Counted from the first letter of the stretch, positions 10,503 through 24,700 are shown. The stretch is DNA of 64,000 bases from Phoenix dactylifera (GCF_009389715.1 NC_052400.1:1178001-1242000), one strand, 5' to 3'. Notes: a model not told the origin generated them from the sequence alone. Program-made: numbers and translations.

Positions 10503-11356
10503 CTAGTTGTTGTTGTCCATCCAGAATTGGGCCTGGAGCCAGTCCACAGTCTTCTTGTCCAGTTGAAAGGCCTTGGCAAGAACATAATCAGAGATTGGTG
10601 GCTTCGCTCCAAAGACTGCATTGGCTATGGTGATCACGCCAGGGTTCTGGCTGCTGAGACCAGCAATAGCAACAGCATTTGTCTTCCCATAGTTGAATTG
10701 GAAATGGATGAGGCCTTGAGGAAATACGAACACATCGCCCTTGTTGAGGACCTTAGTGAAGAGCTGGTTGTTGGGATTATTAGATGTGACGAAGCCGACA
10801 TGGAGCATGCCTTCCAGCACCGTAAGAATCTCGGTTCCCCTTGGGTGGATGTGAGGAGGGTTGACTCCATAGGGTGCGAAGTCCAGGCGAGCCAGCGAGA
10901 TGCCAAGCGTGTTGAGCCCTGGAATTTGGTTCACGTTGACTTGAGTCACATTTGACCCAAGTTTGTTTCCTGTGTCACGGGGCTTGTCGAGGCCATAGAA
11001 GAAGAAATCTTCAGCTTCGGCAAGCTTCGGGTCCTTGCAGACGAACCCATTTACAAGCACTGCATGAACAATTGCAAGAAAGGTAAGTATATATAACAAC
11101 ATATATATGATAGAAACTCATCATTAGTATCTTTGAAGTTGGTTGGACAGCTGGTAACTTCAGGAAAATTACAGACCATGCATGCTAATTACATATTTAG
11201 CAACTAATAACTAATTATAAGGTAGATGTTGTGAATAGGAGTACCATTTGATTTAAGATCAGCAACACAGAAGTCCTGGAGTTGACTAGGATCAGAAGCA
11301 ATGGCATGAGATGAAGCCAGAGCAAGGAGAGCAAGGAAGAGGAAATGGGCAGCCAT
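10503..11356 (-). CDS. Germin-like protein copy 2 (GLP2)
   Basis: Exon 1 is 11356-11245, exon 2 is 11059-10503, and the intron is 185 bp with GT-AG ends; the product is 222 aa. It differs from GLP1 at only a few sites: Tyr for Ser59, Glu for Lys52, Met for Thr122 in the strand after box 1, and Gly for Ala171. The signal peptide (residues 1-20), Cys30/Cys45, the sequon at Asn74 and the ligands His107, His109, Glu114 and His156 are all kept. It sits at the left end of a duplicated block that recurs after GLP3. A secreted cupin of unproven enzymatic activity; probably functional. Confidence 0.93.
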
Positions 11357-11434
11357 CTATTATCTCTTAATTTCTAGCTAGCAGAAGAATGGCCAAGGGA
11401 TTTGGAGCAAGGTGCATGTTATGGGAGGAGTTGA

Positions 11435-11489
11435 TATATATATAGAACTAGCGTGGGACTAGGCCTTTGATAAGGCTTGATTTAGTCAT
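11435..11489 (-). promoter_or_regulatory. GLP2 core promoter: TATA box and conserved upstream motif
   Basis: TATATATATA at 11435-11444, about 80 bp before the ATG. The conserved TGACTAAATC...CTTATCAA block lies at 11467-11489, with the same spacing to TATA as in GLP1. Confidence 0.6.
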
Positions 11490-13762
11490 GCGACTTCGTA
11501 AAAGGAAGTAGAGTAAACCATGTTAGATAAAGTGCATGCCATGGTTCTATAATGTTTGTCCATGTGTTTGTCATTGTCCCAGTAAAAGTTTTGACGAAGT
11601 ATATATCGCTGATGACGTATGTGACGAGAGAACTAGGAAGTAGTCCAGAGAAAGGAAAAGGAGAGATTATAGCGTCAAGTAAACCATCCAGACATAGATT
11701 ATGGCTTCTCTTACTCCCTATTATTATAATTTTTTAATATCAGTTGCGGTTTCTTTCAACAATATACTTGGAGTTGTTGGAGACTGCCTGAGAGGAATCG
11801 ACGCCGTCCATGGCAAACGTTTCTCCAACCGTGCTTTTGAAAACGCATCTCACCGAGAAATCACCAGTTCGTTTACTATGTCAAACAACTGCGTTTTCTC
11901 AAAACGAGTAACGATCTGATTGAGGAAGACAATAGATTTTCTAAAGGAGCAGCGGAAACCACCTAACTAGTTGATCGAAATAGCGAATACGATGACGACA
12001 CTTTGCAAAATCCCCATGATGCGTTCAGACAATGCCGAGACTTCCAGATCCCGGCCCGTATAGTTTTTTTTCCCCTTATAATAAACTGCGTTAGTCCATT
12101 AAGCACATCAAATGAATCAGTTATTATAATATGGAAATCTAAAAGCTTAGGCGTTTTCTTGCAGCGCCGACCAGTCATCACTCCCTTTTCATGATTGCAT
12201 GTAACATTTATGTGCCAGATATTAGTTCATATTCAATAGGAGAATAATATTACAAAAAAATTTGGTTTTAGTTGCGTGTCTTCTCTCCATGGTTATGAAA
12301 GCCTTTTACATTAATTTTGGTAGTGTAGAATGGTTAATCATTTGGCTAAAATTTTAGAAAATGATTATTATGGAACAATTATTTTGGATGCCATTTAGCA
12401 TCACTTTCATTTTTATTATTTTTTAAAAAATAATTTTCTTTTTTATTTTCAAATTTTCAAAATATAAAAATATTTGATCTAGTCAATTACTTTTAAAATT
12501 GCATGGTGATAGTGGCTAGGCGATGACAGTGCTAGAGAAGACAGTGCTAGTGGTGGTGGCGGCAATTAAAAGGATACTATGATATTGCTGTGGTGACAAT
12601 TCTAGTGGGGCCACTAACAATATGGTGGTTAGACAAATAATGGTGGTGATGGTATGGTAGAGACTGGTAGCATCTCAAAGGTGGTGAAGGTATTAAGGTT
12701 TATAGTCGCGGCAACGGCTATGACAACAACAGAGATGACGGTGATGATGGCGTCGACAACAATAGTGGTGTTGGTGGAATGACGTGGTAGTGACAACCTT
12801 AGCTGTGGGGGTTGTACTAGTGACAGTAGCAAAAACTGTAGGGACAACTATTACACCCCGAACTCGTCATTTGTGTCAGTCATGTGACACAGCCGTATGA
12901 ACCCTAAAGTAGTGCCCTAAAAATAATGCAATGCCTAAGATGAATAATTTTTCAAATAATTCTAAAAAATTTAAATCAACGGTCAATAGCCAATTAACCT
13001 AACTAATTAAATCCAGTATGATCAAATAACCAACTTATTCAATTATAAGATTTTCAAATATTCTTGGGTATCAGAAACTAAACTAACTAACTAGCGACTC
13101 CATAGCTCGAACTCCACATCCGACCCGATTGAGATTAGGCATCCTATAACTCTGAAGGAAAAAGAAAAAAGGTGGAGTGAGCTTTACAGCTCAATTAGAA
13201 TCCTCCATGCATGCACACCCGTATGAATATAGAGAACGTTATCTAGCAAACATAAAGATGATAGGAAATAGTAAGATTTGCACAGCAATAGACTAACAAA
13301 TGAATAATGCTTAACATATCTAGTAGTTATATTTGTGGAACACACAAATAAGCCATATTAGCATACAATTCAAGTTTAATCAAATAACAATTCAATTACT
13401 TGCACATCACCATAAATAAGAGTCTTGACATAGATGCCACATATCACCATAGTTTTGTGTAAACACGTCACATATTATCTAACTAGCATTTTTATTCAAT
13501 AGTAAGTTAGTGAGGTTACTTACCATTATCCGGTTTACAAAGTTCAGATCATGACAACATTATCATTATGGTACTGGACTAGTCCTGCCCATGCTCCAGC
13601 CCGTGGCAGGCCAAAACACATACTTGTTTACGCCTGAAGCCGGCAACCACAATTTCATATCTCAGTCACAGTTGATATCACAAATACCTCATTTCACGTG
13701 TTGGTTAGTCCAGTTGCCTTTTTTTTTTCTTGTCTTATAGTTATGCAAAAATTAAACACAAG
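11490..13762. repeat. Tandem duplication block, first copy, left part
   Basis: No gene. 11490-12500 matches 17291-18310 almost base for base and in part 58630-58950 and 62100-62760. 12490-12850 is the GTGGTGATGG-rich repeat. From about 12850, beginning near a TACACCCCG motif, the sequence looks like an old minus-strand LTR: it has a GAGTGAGCTTTACAGCTCA segment of the kind found in gypsy LTRs. It also occurs at 18605-18770 plus 24779 onward. The LTR idea is an inference from layout. Confidence 0.6.
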
Positions 13763-14200
13763 TATGAGAACCCGTGTGGGCGTGTGTTTAGTCTCACATC
13801 GGTTATTCGCAGGGTAGATTTTGGATACTTATACGAGATCAAGGAACCCAAACAATACCTTCCGGCTAGCCATTTTGGGTGAGGTCCTGGATTGTTACAA
13901 ATAGTATCAGAGCGGACCCGGCCCATAACCTATGTGGACTAGGGGACACTGCAACACGGATCCATTAGGGCTGACCACGGGCCAATCGTGGTGTTTGTGA
14001 TTCGATTTGAATAGATTTGAACCCTTAGTCTGACGAGGACGTCAGGGCTTGAACGGGGGAAGTATGTGAGGATCCGTGCGGGCGTGTGTTTAGTCCCACA
14101 TCGATTATTCGCAGGGTAGATCTTGGGTACTTATACGGGATCAAGGAACCCAAACATTATCTTCCGGTTAGCCATTTTGGGTGAGGTCCTGGTTGTTACA
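13763..14200 (+). mobile_element. TRIM copy T2, plus strand
   Basis: A 438-bp TRIM of the same family as 8089-8527. Repeats lie at 13763-13899 and 14065-14200, the primer site TAGTATCAGAGC at 13902-13913, and a GGGGGAAG purine tract before the second repeat. The target duplication is ACAAG (13758-13762 and 14201-14205). The copy at 25513-25949 occupies the same site with the same duplication, so this insertion predates the block duplication. The USE-like motif has decayed in both repeats (TCTCACATCG, GTCCCACATCG-A). Confidence 0.87.
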
Positions 14201-16312
14201 ACAAGTTAATATCTTGATTTGATTTCAGCGTTGGATTAGTCACAGCTATGCTCCAGCCCATGGTAGGCTAAACACATACCATGCTTCCGCTTATGGCCAG
14301 CAACTATAATATTGAAACTCAGCCCACAGCTCACACACCACGTTTCACGCATGGCCAGCTAATCCAGATGCACCCCCTTTTCTCCCGCTCTTACAACTAT
14401 GCAAAATTTAATTTAATTACATCGCAACTAGGGTTAAACTACGGTTTATTTTTTGAAATTGATTTTCTAGCATTGGACTAGTTACAGCTACAATCAAGCC
14501 CATGGTAGGCCGAACACAATGCTGCACCTTAGCCTAAGATTGACCCAACATATACACCACATTTCTTATGTGGCCAATCAATTCAGATGCCGCCCTTACC
14601 CCATCTTATAATTATAGCGAAGTCTTGATTTATTTATAATCTACATGATTTCTATAATTAATCACCAATCAATAAGTTTGATACAGAGCTAGATTAAGTA
14701 ACATCATAATCCATGCAATATCATATCAATAGATTATACACATAGCAATTTGTATAAAATATCCACAATTATACAAGCTACATTTATATACAAAACATCC
14801 ATAATTATGTAGATGATTGTGTTGAGAGATTTTTACCTCTATCGATGACAAACTCAAATTTGCGTGCACCAATCTACTCATCAATCTATGAACTGGGGGG
14901 AAAAATGGTCTACTTAACACCTTCTTGCCTAGATGATTTCTCCCCTTCTACAGTCGCATTACACCGACTCAAGATCCCTAGTTATTGGGAATCGTTGGGT
15001 TTGATCCAAATAGATCCTATTGGATGTGACCCACATTTATATGATATCTGTTTTTATTTTTTTACAAGATTTTAACATGAGTTTTAAGATAAAACCTCCA
15101 ATACGATGCTTATGCTATTTCATTATTTTATTTTCTTATAACTCAAATAGGAGATAACGCCTATACCATCCTGATCTCTGGATCTGCGTTTGATGGATAA
15201 GTTGAAAATTAGGAGAGGCTTCGAGTCTTCCGATTTCAATGTATATATGCAAGAGATTCAAAGACTATGGATACAAGAGTCTTTTAGTGAAAGAAAACTA
15301 ACTGCAGCTCCTTTTGCACTGTAATATTTAATTTTAGATTCCTGACTAATTCCTTTTATGTTATTTCATATTTCAATCATAAAGTTCTTGCTCCCTATAT
15401 TCAGCTCCATATTTCTATTTTTCTCTTTTGTTTCAATTACAAAATGATCTTTGCCGATGTATTCCGCATATTATAATTTACTGATTAGCATTATATTTGA
15501 GCTACATCCAACTAAATATCCTACGATACAAATTTTTGAGATCTATTTTTTATTATATAATATTTTTAGAAAGCTTAAAATTTTTAAATTAGGAAAACTA
15601 TTATTTATATTAGTTATGCGGGCATGGTTGTGGTCTACAACTCTTGCAAGTGCAAAGTATCATTGAAAAATAAATTTAAAAGATCCCATTGTGTGTGAGA
15701 GAGAAAGAAAAGAGCAAGATATAGGATATATAAGATCTATACTTGAGCCATTCCTGATCAATTTCAATTTTTAAACCGATTTAATCCACAAGTTTCCAAA
15801 AATAGATCAGGACGGGATTGTGTTGGGTCATAAGTTGTTTCAACCAATTTGCAACCCTAGCAAATTGTTAGAGTAAAGAAGATGATAGAAAATGAAATTG
15901 CCCAATCCTTTGCAAATTTACTATTTTCTAAGGGAGTAGAAAATTTTTTGTTGTGATGGTTATTACATAGAAAATTTCTTGGTGTTTTTTGTTGGATTCA
16001 TTTAATTGGAGCATCTCGTGAGGCAGACAAGTTCTACAGGATCATTTAATTCCATTTCTTGCTTGCTTAGCTCGTGTGCCGCTTGAGAATTTAATTTCCC
16101 TTGCTCTTGCATGTGTTACGGCTAGGTATAAACTAAGGCTGGGAAAAGTGTTTAAAGTTTTTCAAGTCAATAAAATAACTAAAACGAGGAGCCGTTCATC
16201 AACAATATATATTATTGCTTATGCAAATCGATAGGTATTGTTTGCTTATTCAAATAGAACAGTACAAATAATTGCGTCCAAATTTTCCATCAAGAAGTCT
16301 ATATGTAGTTTT
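14201..16312. repeat. Tandem duplication block, first copy, right part; GLP3 3' flank
   Basis: No gene is supported. 14201-15940 pairs with 25950-27700, and its 14620-15540 part also pairs with 63080-64000. A TTTTTACCTCTATCGATGA segment near 14830 resembles the intron-like splice part of Del-type LTR leaders. 15940-16312 is the conserved GLP 3' flank. Confidence 0.65.
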
Positions 16313-17159
16313 CTAGTTGTTGTTGTCCATCCAGAATTGGGCCTGGAGCCAGTCCACAGTCTTCTTGTCCAATTGAAAGGCCTTGGCAAGAACATAATCA
16401 GAGATTGGTGGCTTCGCTCCAAAGACTGCATTGGCTATGGTGATCACGCCAGGGTTCTGGCTACTGAGAGCGGCAATAGCAACAGCATTTGTCTTCCCAT
16501 AGTTGAATTGGAAATGGATGAGGCCTTGAGGAAATACGAACACATCGCCCTTGTTGAGGACCTTAGTGAAGAGCTGGTTGTTGGGGTTATTAGAAGTGAC
16601 GAAGCCGACATGGAGCGTGCCTTCCAGCACCGTAAGAATCTCGGTTCCCCTTGGGTGGATGTGAGGAGGGTTGACTCCATAGGGTGCAAAGTCCACGCGA
16701 GCCAGCGAGATGCCAAGCGTGTTGAGCCCAGGAATTTGGTTCACGTTGACTTGAGTCACTTTAGACCCTAGTTTGTTCCCTGTGTCGCGGGGCTTGTCGA
16801 GGCCATAGAAGAAGAAATCTTCGGCTTTGGCAAGCTTCGGGTCCTTGCAGACGAACCCATTTACAAGCACTGCATGAACAATTTCAAGGAAGAGGTAAGT
16901 ATATATAACGACATATGATAAAAACTCATCATTAGGATCTTTGAAGTTGGTTGGCAAGTATAACTTCAGGAAAATTACACACCATGCATGCTAATTACAT
17001 ATTTAATTAGCAACTAATAACAAGGTAGATGTTGTGAATAGGAGTACCATCTGATTTAAGATCAGCAACACAGAAGTCCTGGAGTTGACTAGGATCAGAA
17101 GCAATGGCATGAGATGAAGCCAGAGCAAGGAGAGCAAGGAAGAGGAAACGGGCAGCCAT
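16313..17159 (-). CDS. Germin-like protein copy 3 (GLP3)
   Basis: Exon 1 is 17159-17048, exon 2 is 16869-16313, and the intron is 178 bp with GT-AG ends; the product is 222 aa. The cupin ligands His107, His109, Glu114 and His156 and the disulfide cysteines are intact. Distinctive changes are Arg for His4 in the signal peptide, Asp for Asn37 at the exon junction, Lys for Asn74 and Val for Leu96. The Asn74 change removes the NVT glycosylation sequon that the other five copies keep, so this product should lack that glycan. The rest is almost identical to GLP1 and GLP2. Probably functional and secreted. Confidence 0.93.
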
Positions 17160-17233
17160 CTATTCTCTCTTAATTTCTAGCTAGCAGAAGAATAGCCAAG
17201 GGATTTGGAGCAAGGTGTTATGGGAGGAGTTGA

Positions 17234-17290
17234 TATATATATATGGAAGGAGCGTGGGACTAGGCCTTTGATAAGGCTTGATTTAGTCAT
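17234..17290 (-). promoter_or_regulatory. GLP3 core promoter: TATA box and conserved upstream motif
   Basis: TATATATATAT at 17234-17244, about 75 bp before the ATG. The conserved block lies at 17268-17290, identical to that of GLP1 and GLP2. Confidence 0.6.
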
Positions 17291-18770
17291 GCGACTACGT
17301 AAAAGGAAGAAGAGTAAACCATGTTAGATAAATTGCATGCCATGGTTCTCTAATGTTTGTCCAAGTGTTTGTTGTTGTCTCAGTAAAAGTTTGACGAAGT
17401 ATCGCTGATGACGTCTGTGGCGAGACAATTAGGAAGAAGCAGTCCAGAGAAAGGAAAAGGAGAGATTATAGCTTCAAGTAAACCATCCAGACATAGATCA
17501 TGGCTTCTCTTACTCCCTATTATTATAATTTTTTAATATCAGTTGCGGTTTCTTTCAACAATATACTTGGAGTTGTTGGAGACTGCCTGAGAGGAATCGA
17601 CGCCGTCCATGGCAAACGTTTCTCCAACCGTGCTTTTGATCGCATCTCACCGAGAAATCACCAGTTTGTTTACTATGTCAAACAACTGCGTTTTCTCAAA
17701 ACGAGTAACGATCTGATTGAGGAAGACAATAGATTTTCTAAGGGAGCAGCGGAAGCCACCTAACTAGTTGATCGAAATAGCGAATACGACGACGACACTT
17801 TGCAAAAACCCCATGATGTGTTCAGACAATGCTGAGACTTCCAGATCCCGGCCCGTATAGTTTTTTTTCCCCTTATAATAAACTGCATTAGTCCATTAAT
17901 TACATCAAATGAATCAGTTATTATAATATGAAAATCTAAAAGCTTAGGCGTTTTCTTGCAGCGCCGACCAGTCATCACTCCCTTTTCATGATTGCATGTA
18001 ACATTTATGTGCCAGATATTAGTTCATATTCAATAGGAGAATAATATTACAAAAAATTTTGGTTTTAGTTGCGTGTCTTCTCTCCATGGTTATGAAAGCC
18101 TTTTACATTAATTTTGTTAGTGTAGAATGGTTAATCATTTGGCTAAAATTTTAGAAAATGATTATTATGGAACAATTATTTTGGATGCCATTTAGCATCA
18201 CTTTCATTTTTGTTATTTTTTTTAAAATAATTTTCTTTTTTATTTTCAAATTTTCAAAATATAAAAATATTTGGTCTAGTCAATTACTTTTAAAATTGCA
18301 TGGTGATAGTGGCTAGGCGATGGCAGTGCTAGAGAAAACAGTGCTGGTGGTGGCGGCGGCAATTAAAAGGATATTGTGATGTTGCTGTGGTGACAATGCT
18401 AGTGGGGCCACTAACAATGCGGTGGTTAGAACAGTAATGATGGTGATGGTATGGTAGAGATTGGTGGCATCTCCAAGGTGGTGAAAGTATTGAGGTTTAT
18501 AGTTGCGGCAACGGCTATGACAACAACATAGATGATGGTGATGATGGCGTCGACAACAATAGTGGTGATGGTGGAATGACGTAGTAGTAGCAGTGGTAGT
18601 GACAACCTTAGCCATGTGACACAGCCATAGGAACCCTAAAGTAGTGCCCTAAAAATAATGTAAGGCCTAAGATGAACATTTTTTCAGATAATTCTAAAAA
18701 ATTTAAATCAACTGTCAATAGCCAATTAACCTAACTAATTAAATTTAGTATGATCAAATAACCAACTTAT
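17291..18770. repeat. Tandem duplication block, second copy, left part
   Basis: Matches 11490-13040 closely (GLP upstream flank, AT-rich part, GTGGTGATGG repeat at 18300-18610, then LTR-like sequence). It ends in the target site CTTAT (18766-18770), where an LTR retrotransposon has inserted; the first block copy shows the uninterrupted site near 13035. Confidence 0.75.
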
Positions 18771-21700
18771 TGATGGGGACATCAGCTAGGTCCCCATTTT
18801 ATTTGCATATTTGCTTATTGTTATTTCTGGGTTTATTTGTGTTTAGGGATTTATTTGTGGTTTATTTTATTCTGGGCTTATTTTCATTTTAGGGCTTATT
18901 TGTGGGGAATTATTTTATGTAAGGGGTTTATTTTAATTGTTCTTATGAGGCCCTATTTAAAGAAAACTTGTAAGCTGATTAGGGTTTAATGCAGAATTAA
19001 AGAATTTCTTTCCCCACGTTTCCCTCTTCTTCTCTTCTCCTTCCTTCTCCTTCTCCTCTTCTTCTTCCTCCTTCTCCTCTCCTCTTCTCCTGCTTTCATT
19101 TTAAAATTGGTCCGGCATCAACTTGGTATCAGAGCAAGGCTGGTTTTGCCCCTGCTGCCAAAGCCACGGTCCAGTGTTTCCCCTCCTTCTCTCTCTATCT
19201 TCCTCTCTTCCTTTCTCTCTCGGTTTTCACCAGCCCCCCCCCCTTCCTCTGTCAGTCTGTTCAAAAAAAAAAAAAAGAGATCACTGCCGAGTCTGTGAAG
19301 GCCCAGATCGACAGCCACCCACATCCGATCCCCTCTCTCTCGGTCTGTGTTTTCACCAGAGCAAAAAAAAAAGAAAAAAAAAGAAGAAAGAGCCACAGCC
19401 ACAGTCCCTGCGCCGGATTCCCCTCGCGTCCATCTGACTTGATCCCTCGGTCGTCGCCGCCGCCCACCACCGCCCTGTGACAGCCTCGGACGCCCTCCAC
19501 CCGATCCGGGAAGAAGCTGCCCGCCGCCGTGATCGGCCGCCACCTGTCGCCGCCGACCACAGAGCCGCGGCTTCGAGCTCCGTCGCCGTCCCCTACGGCC
19601 GATCCGCAGCCGCCGCCCATCCCTCCTTTCCGCGGCCGCCGCAGCGAGAGTCGGGAAACCCTCCCGAAACGGTCGGGAGGTTGGGAACAGACTAACGGGT
19701 AAGTATCAGACCCGTTAGCCCGCCCCACTAGCCCGGACCCGTTCCGGAGAAAAAAAAAAAAAAAAAAAAACGTGCACGTGAATTGCACGTGCGGTCGTTA
19801 ACGGGTATCGGAGCGGGTTGCGTTCTAAAAACCCGAATCCGATAATCCGAACCCGAAAGGGTTAACCAAAAAAAAAAAAAAAAAAAAAAAAAACTAACCT
19901 CTGTTCTGCCGAAAGGGAAACCCTAGGGTTTCACCGTCTTCTTCGCCGCCGTCGCCGAGCTCCACCTGCAGCGCCACCACCAGCCGCTCCGCCTTTCCCC
20001 TCGCCGCCGTCGTGCCACCTCTTCGCGGCCGTCGCCGAGCTCAGCCTGCAGCGCCACCACCAGTCGCTCCGCCTTTGCCGCCTCCGCCCGTGCCACCTCC
20101 TGCCGCCGCCGAGATCCGTTCCATCCTCTTCTCCTCCGTCGTCCACCGCCCGAGCCGCCGGTGCCCGAACCGACACCACCATCCCTCCGGGGCCCGAGCC
20201 GACGCCACCATCCCGCCGGGGCCCGAGCTGACGCCGACGGCCTCCTTCCGCCCCCATTTTCCTCACCACCGGCCGACTCCACAGGCTGCCCGCCGCCCTC
20301 CTTCCGCCGTCCTCTCCTTCTCACGGTCCGACTGCCCCGCCGCTACGCCCATCTCCGCTTGCCGTTTGCCGCTGCCCATCTCCTCCACTCGGGTGGTGTG
20401 TTATCTTTCACTCGAGCTCCATCGCGCCCCATTCCTGCGCCTGATCCACTGTTGCACCTGCGGCCCAACTGACTGCAGGGCCCGCCACTGATTCAAGGGT
20501 CAACTCACAAGCATCCCTCATTTACAGGCCCGCTAGCCACACCATACAGTATACCCCAAAGTTGACAGGTTCAGCAGGTTCCCCAGTTGCTATAACTCGA
20601 CCAGATTCACGCCATCCGACGAGCCGACTCACCGCGCCCCGACCGTCGCCCCAGCCCACGAGTACATGATTCTGATTGGCTGTATCCACCACAGGTAATA
20701 GGTTCTTCCTCCTTTGGGCTTGTTTATCTAAATATGTTCTAGTTCTCTTGCATGACAACCCTATCTTGAAACTTATTTTATTGTCAAACTGCACAACCCA
20801 GAACATCTACTACCACACCCATTCTATCCACCATTTAAAATCTAAATATTAAATTAGCACACCTTAGCGACAGGATAGTTCTCAACATCCATAGATCAGA
20901 TTACTTTCGGACTTTGAATGACTGTAATACGTGTTTGCAACCTAATTTCTTATAGTGACTAATTTCTTGCCTTAATTCTGAAATAACCAAAGTGCAAATT
21001 AGTAATATTTAATTTTAAGTTATTTTTGTAAAAATTTGCTGATTTCCGAATTCATAGTAGGTTGCATTAGTGGGTTGCATCAGTAGGTTGTCCTGCATTA
21101 CCTTTGGACAATTAGGGTTCATTAGTAGTATTGCATATCATATTACCAACTAGAGTAGTTCCTGTATGCCCACCCGTGGTGGTAGAGAGTACCTCCTCAC
21201 TGACTCCCAGACTCCTTCATCCACCATGGACCCCAGAGTCATACAAGATATTCTGGAACAATTAGCTGCAATACGAGCTGATCACGACGAATTCAAACGT
21301 GAGATCCGTGCTCAAATACAACACCTTAGGCCTCCGGAACCATCATCCCCAATCGCAGCTTACCCCGAGTTTGGTTTGACCACACCGCCGGCAGCTTTTC
21401 CCCATCCCCCTAGGAACCAACATCATCCTGATCACCAGCGCGATCTTGATGAGCGACTACTTCGTACTGTGCGAGTAGAAGCCCCCACATTTGCTGGTCA
21501 ATTAGAGCCGAGCGTGTACCTTGATTGGAGAGCAGCCATGGATAATTATTTTGAGTGGTACGATATGACTGAAGATAGAAAAGTACGATTTGCTAAAATG
21601 AAGCTTATTGGGCAAGCTCACTGGTACTGGCATAACGTTGAACATATGCGTGAGACCCAAAGGCTTCCTCGTATCACTACCTGGGAGGATATGAAAGAAA

Positions 21701-24700
21701 AACTGAATGAAAAGTATCTGCCATTCTCTTACCGACAACGCCTTATGGATAGGTGGCAGAAACTAACTCAAGGGACTTTAACCGTCGCCGATTACATTGC
21801 ACGATTTGAAGAGTTTCACATGAGGTGCGGTGTAATCGAAGAGGAGACTGTTACTCTTTCTAGGTTTCGGGCAGGACTCCGCCAGGAGATTCAGAAAGAA
21901 TTAATCCTCCGAGAGATTACCACCCTTGGCCAAGCATACCAGTTGGCTCAAGATGTAGATAGTTTCTTACAAGCCCCTGTAGTGAGGCATACCGACCCTC
22001 GACCCATGGCCCCAGGGGCCCGACCTAATCAAAACTACCTCCCACAACCCAGGCAGCTTCCCAATCCTTCTAACCAGCCCGGCCCTAGCCAAGCACCGAT
22101 TCGGACATCCCCGATACCTGTCCAGAACTCTTCAAATGATAAAGAAAAGGGCATACTAGGTCCCAATCCTCGTTCTAGAAGCCAAACCCAATGTTTCAGG
22201 TGCCAAAAGTTTGGCCATATCGCGTCCCAATGTAATGCCAAGACCTATCTAATGACTGAACTTGAAGTAGGAAACCAGGAGACTGAATGTGTCGAAGAAG
22301 TCTATGAACCAAACATCGAGGATTTTGTAGAAGACTTTGGAGACGAACAGACCGGGTTAGAGTTTATCCAGTCTGCACCCCAAAATGAGCCCACTGATCG
22401 GAATGACCAAAATCCTAGGCTTCATGTGGTTCGGTATACTCTAGCTCAAACCAAGACCGAACAAGATTGGCGTAGAACCTCCATATTTTACACGTTTCTT
22501 AAGATCAATGATAAAACATGCAAAATCCTATTTGATAGCGGGAGTTGCATCAACGCCATTGCGTCTGGAGTTGTTTCCCGCCTCGGCCTGAAATCTACCC
22601 CTCATCCCAACCCATATAAGGTAGCCTGGGTAGATAAGACATCCATCTCAGTGTCGGAAAGATGCCTTGTACCGATTCAATTCCTATCTTATAAAGACGA
22701 GATCTGGTGCGACTGCCTTCCGATGGACGTAGGTCAAGTCATTTTAGGGAGACCTTGGTTATATGATAGGGACGCCACACTTCATGGACGTTCGAATTCG
22801 TGTAGCTTTATGTTCCAGGGTCGGAAAATTGTACTGAACTCCTTGCCTCCCCGAGAGCCCGCCTCTACAAAAAAGAGTGCTACCCTACGGAAAGATAAAT
22901 CACTTCACATCATTACTTCGAACGAGGTAATGAAAGATATCGACAGCCAATCACCTGTGTTTAACCTTGTGGCTAGAGTTATCAATGTGGAGTCGAATCC
23001 TGAGCACCCACCCGCAGTAGTTTCCCTGTTGGAGGAGTTTCACTCTGTTTTCTCTCAGGATCTTCCAGATACACTTCCTCCGATGTGTGACCTCCAGCAC
23101 GTCATTGACCTCATTCCTGGAGCATCCGTACCAACTCTTCCCCATCATAGGCTCAACCCAAACGACCACACCGAACTGAAATGTAAAGTTGACAAACTCC
23201 TCACTCGAGGGTATATTTGTGAGAGTTTGAGCCCCAGTGCTAAACCCACATTCCGCACCCCCAATAAAATTATGGTTCAGTATCGTTTTTCCATCCCTAG
23301 GTTGAACGACCTCTTCGATTCTATGTCTAGTGCCACGATCTCATGGCAAGATGTCAATATGGACTTCGTGTTGGGACTTCCTCGTACCTATATCAAGCAC
23401 GATTCCATATTTATGGTTGTGGACCATTTTTCGGATATGGCTCCTTTTCTCCTATGTCCTAGGACTTCTAACAATTCTAGAATTGCCACACTTTATTTCA
23501 ATGAAGTCGTTAGACCTCCTGACCTTCCAACACCTATTATATCTGATAGAGATATTAGATTCGTGAGTTCCTTTAGGAAAATTCTTGGACACATGATTGG
23601 CACTAAATTAAAATTTTCGTCGGTCTATACTAGGACCTGGGATTTAGTGTTACCGACCGTCGAGTTTGCATATAATAGTTCGGTCAATAGGTCCTTAGGC
23701 GTGAGTCCTTTCGAAGTGGTGAATGAATATAAACCTAGGCAGCCCATAGACTTGATTCCCATGTCACATCAACATAGAGTCTCTGAGTCTGCACAATCAT
23801 TTGCTTCACACCTGCATTCATTGCATCAGGAGATCAGCAAACTTATTCACTCTAATAACTTAAAATATAAATCCTTTGCTGATTTGCACCGCCGTTATAA
23901 AGAATTAAATGTAGGTGATTCAGTCATGGTAAGAATTAGACCTGAACGACTTCCTTCGGGGACGTTCAAAAAGTTGCAATCTCGTAGTGCGGGACCATTC
24001 AAAGTCCTAAAGAAAATCAGTTCGAATGCGTATGTTGTAGATCTTCCTGAAGACTATGGGATTAGTGCGACATTTAATATTGAAGATTTAGTCCCATACA
24101 AGAAATCAACATTCATTCTTTCTGACCCTTTTGTTGATACATCCACTGTTGTTGATCACCCTGCTCTAGCACCTGCTAGTGAGCCTCCACCTCCCCAGTT
24201 TCATGCACGCAGAGAACACATAGAACATATATTAGATGAGCAGGTTATCTCTACCAGGAGAGGAAGCTACCAACGTTACCTTGTTCGGTGGAAAGGTCGA
24301 CCCGAATCAGATGTGTCGTGGATTTCGCGAGCTGAGTTGCAGCGCCTTGACCCGGATCTTCTGGAGCAGTACGACGGCCGCCCCGATTTACACTCGACGG
24401 GGTCGAGTTTTTCTCACCCGGGAGGAGTTGATGGGGACATCAGCTAGGTCCCCATTTTATTTGCATATTTGCTTATTGTTATTTCTGGGTTTATTTGTGT
24501 TTAGGGATTTATTTGTGGTTTATTTTATTCTGGGCTTATTTTCATTTTAGGGCTTATTTGTGGGGAATTATTTTATGTAAGGGGTTTATTTTAATTGTTC
24601 TTATGAGGCCCTATTTAAAGGGAACTTGTAAGCTGATTAGGGTTTAATGCAGAATTAAAGAATTTCTTTCCCCACGTTTTCCTCTTCTTCTCTTCTCCTT

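Noticed and set aside
10428-10955. Long plus-strand open frames opposite GLP exon 2 (also near 1831, 16238, 28098, 36045, 61157)
   Set aside because: They are antisense shadows of the conserved cupin exon, repeated because the gene is duplicated; no domain and no splice or promoter support.
19107-20491. Overlapping Pro/Arg/Ser-rich frames in the leader of the chromodomain element
   Set aside because: They lie in the GC-rich untranslated leader with A-runs, on both strands, without any domain.
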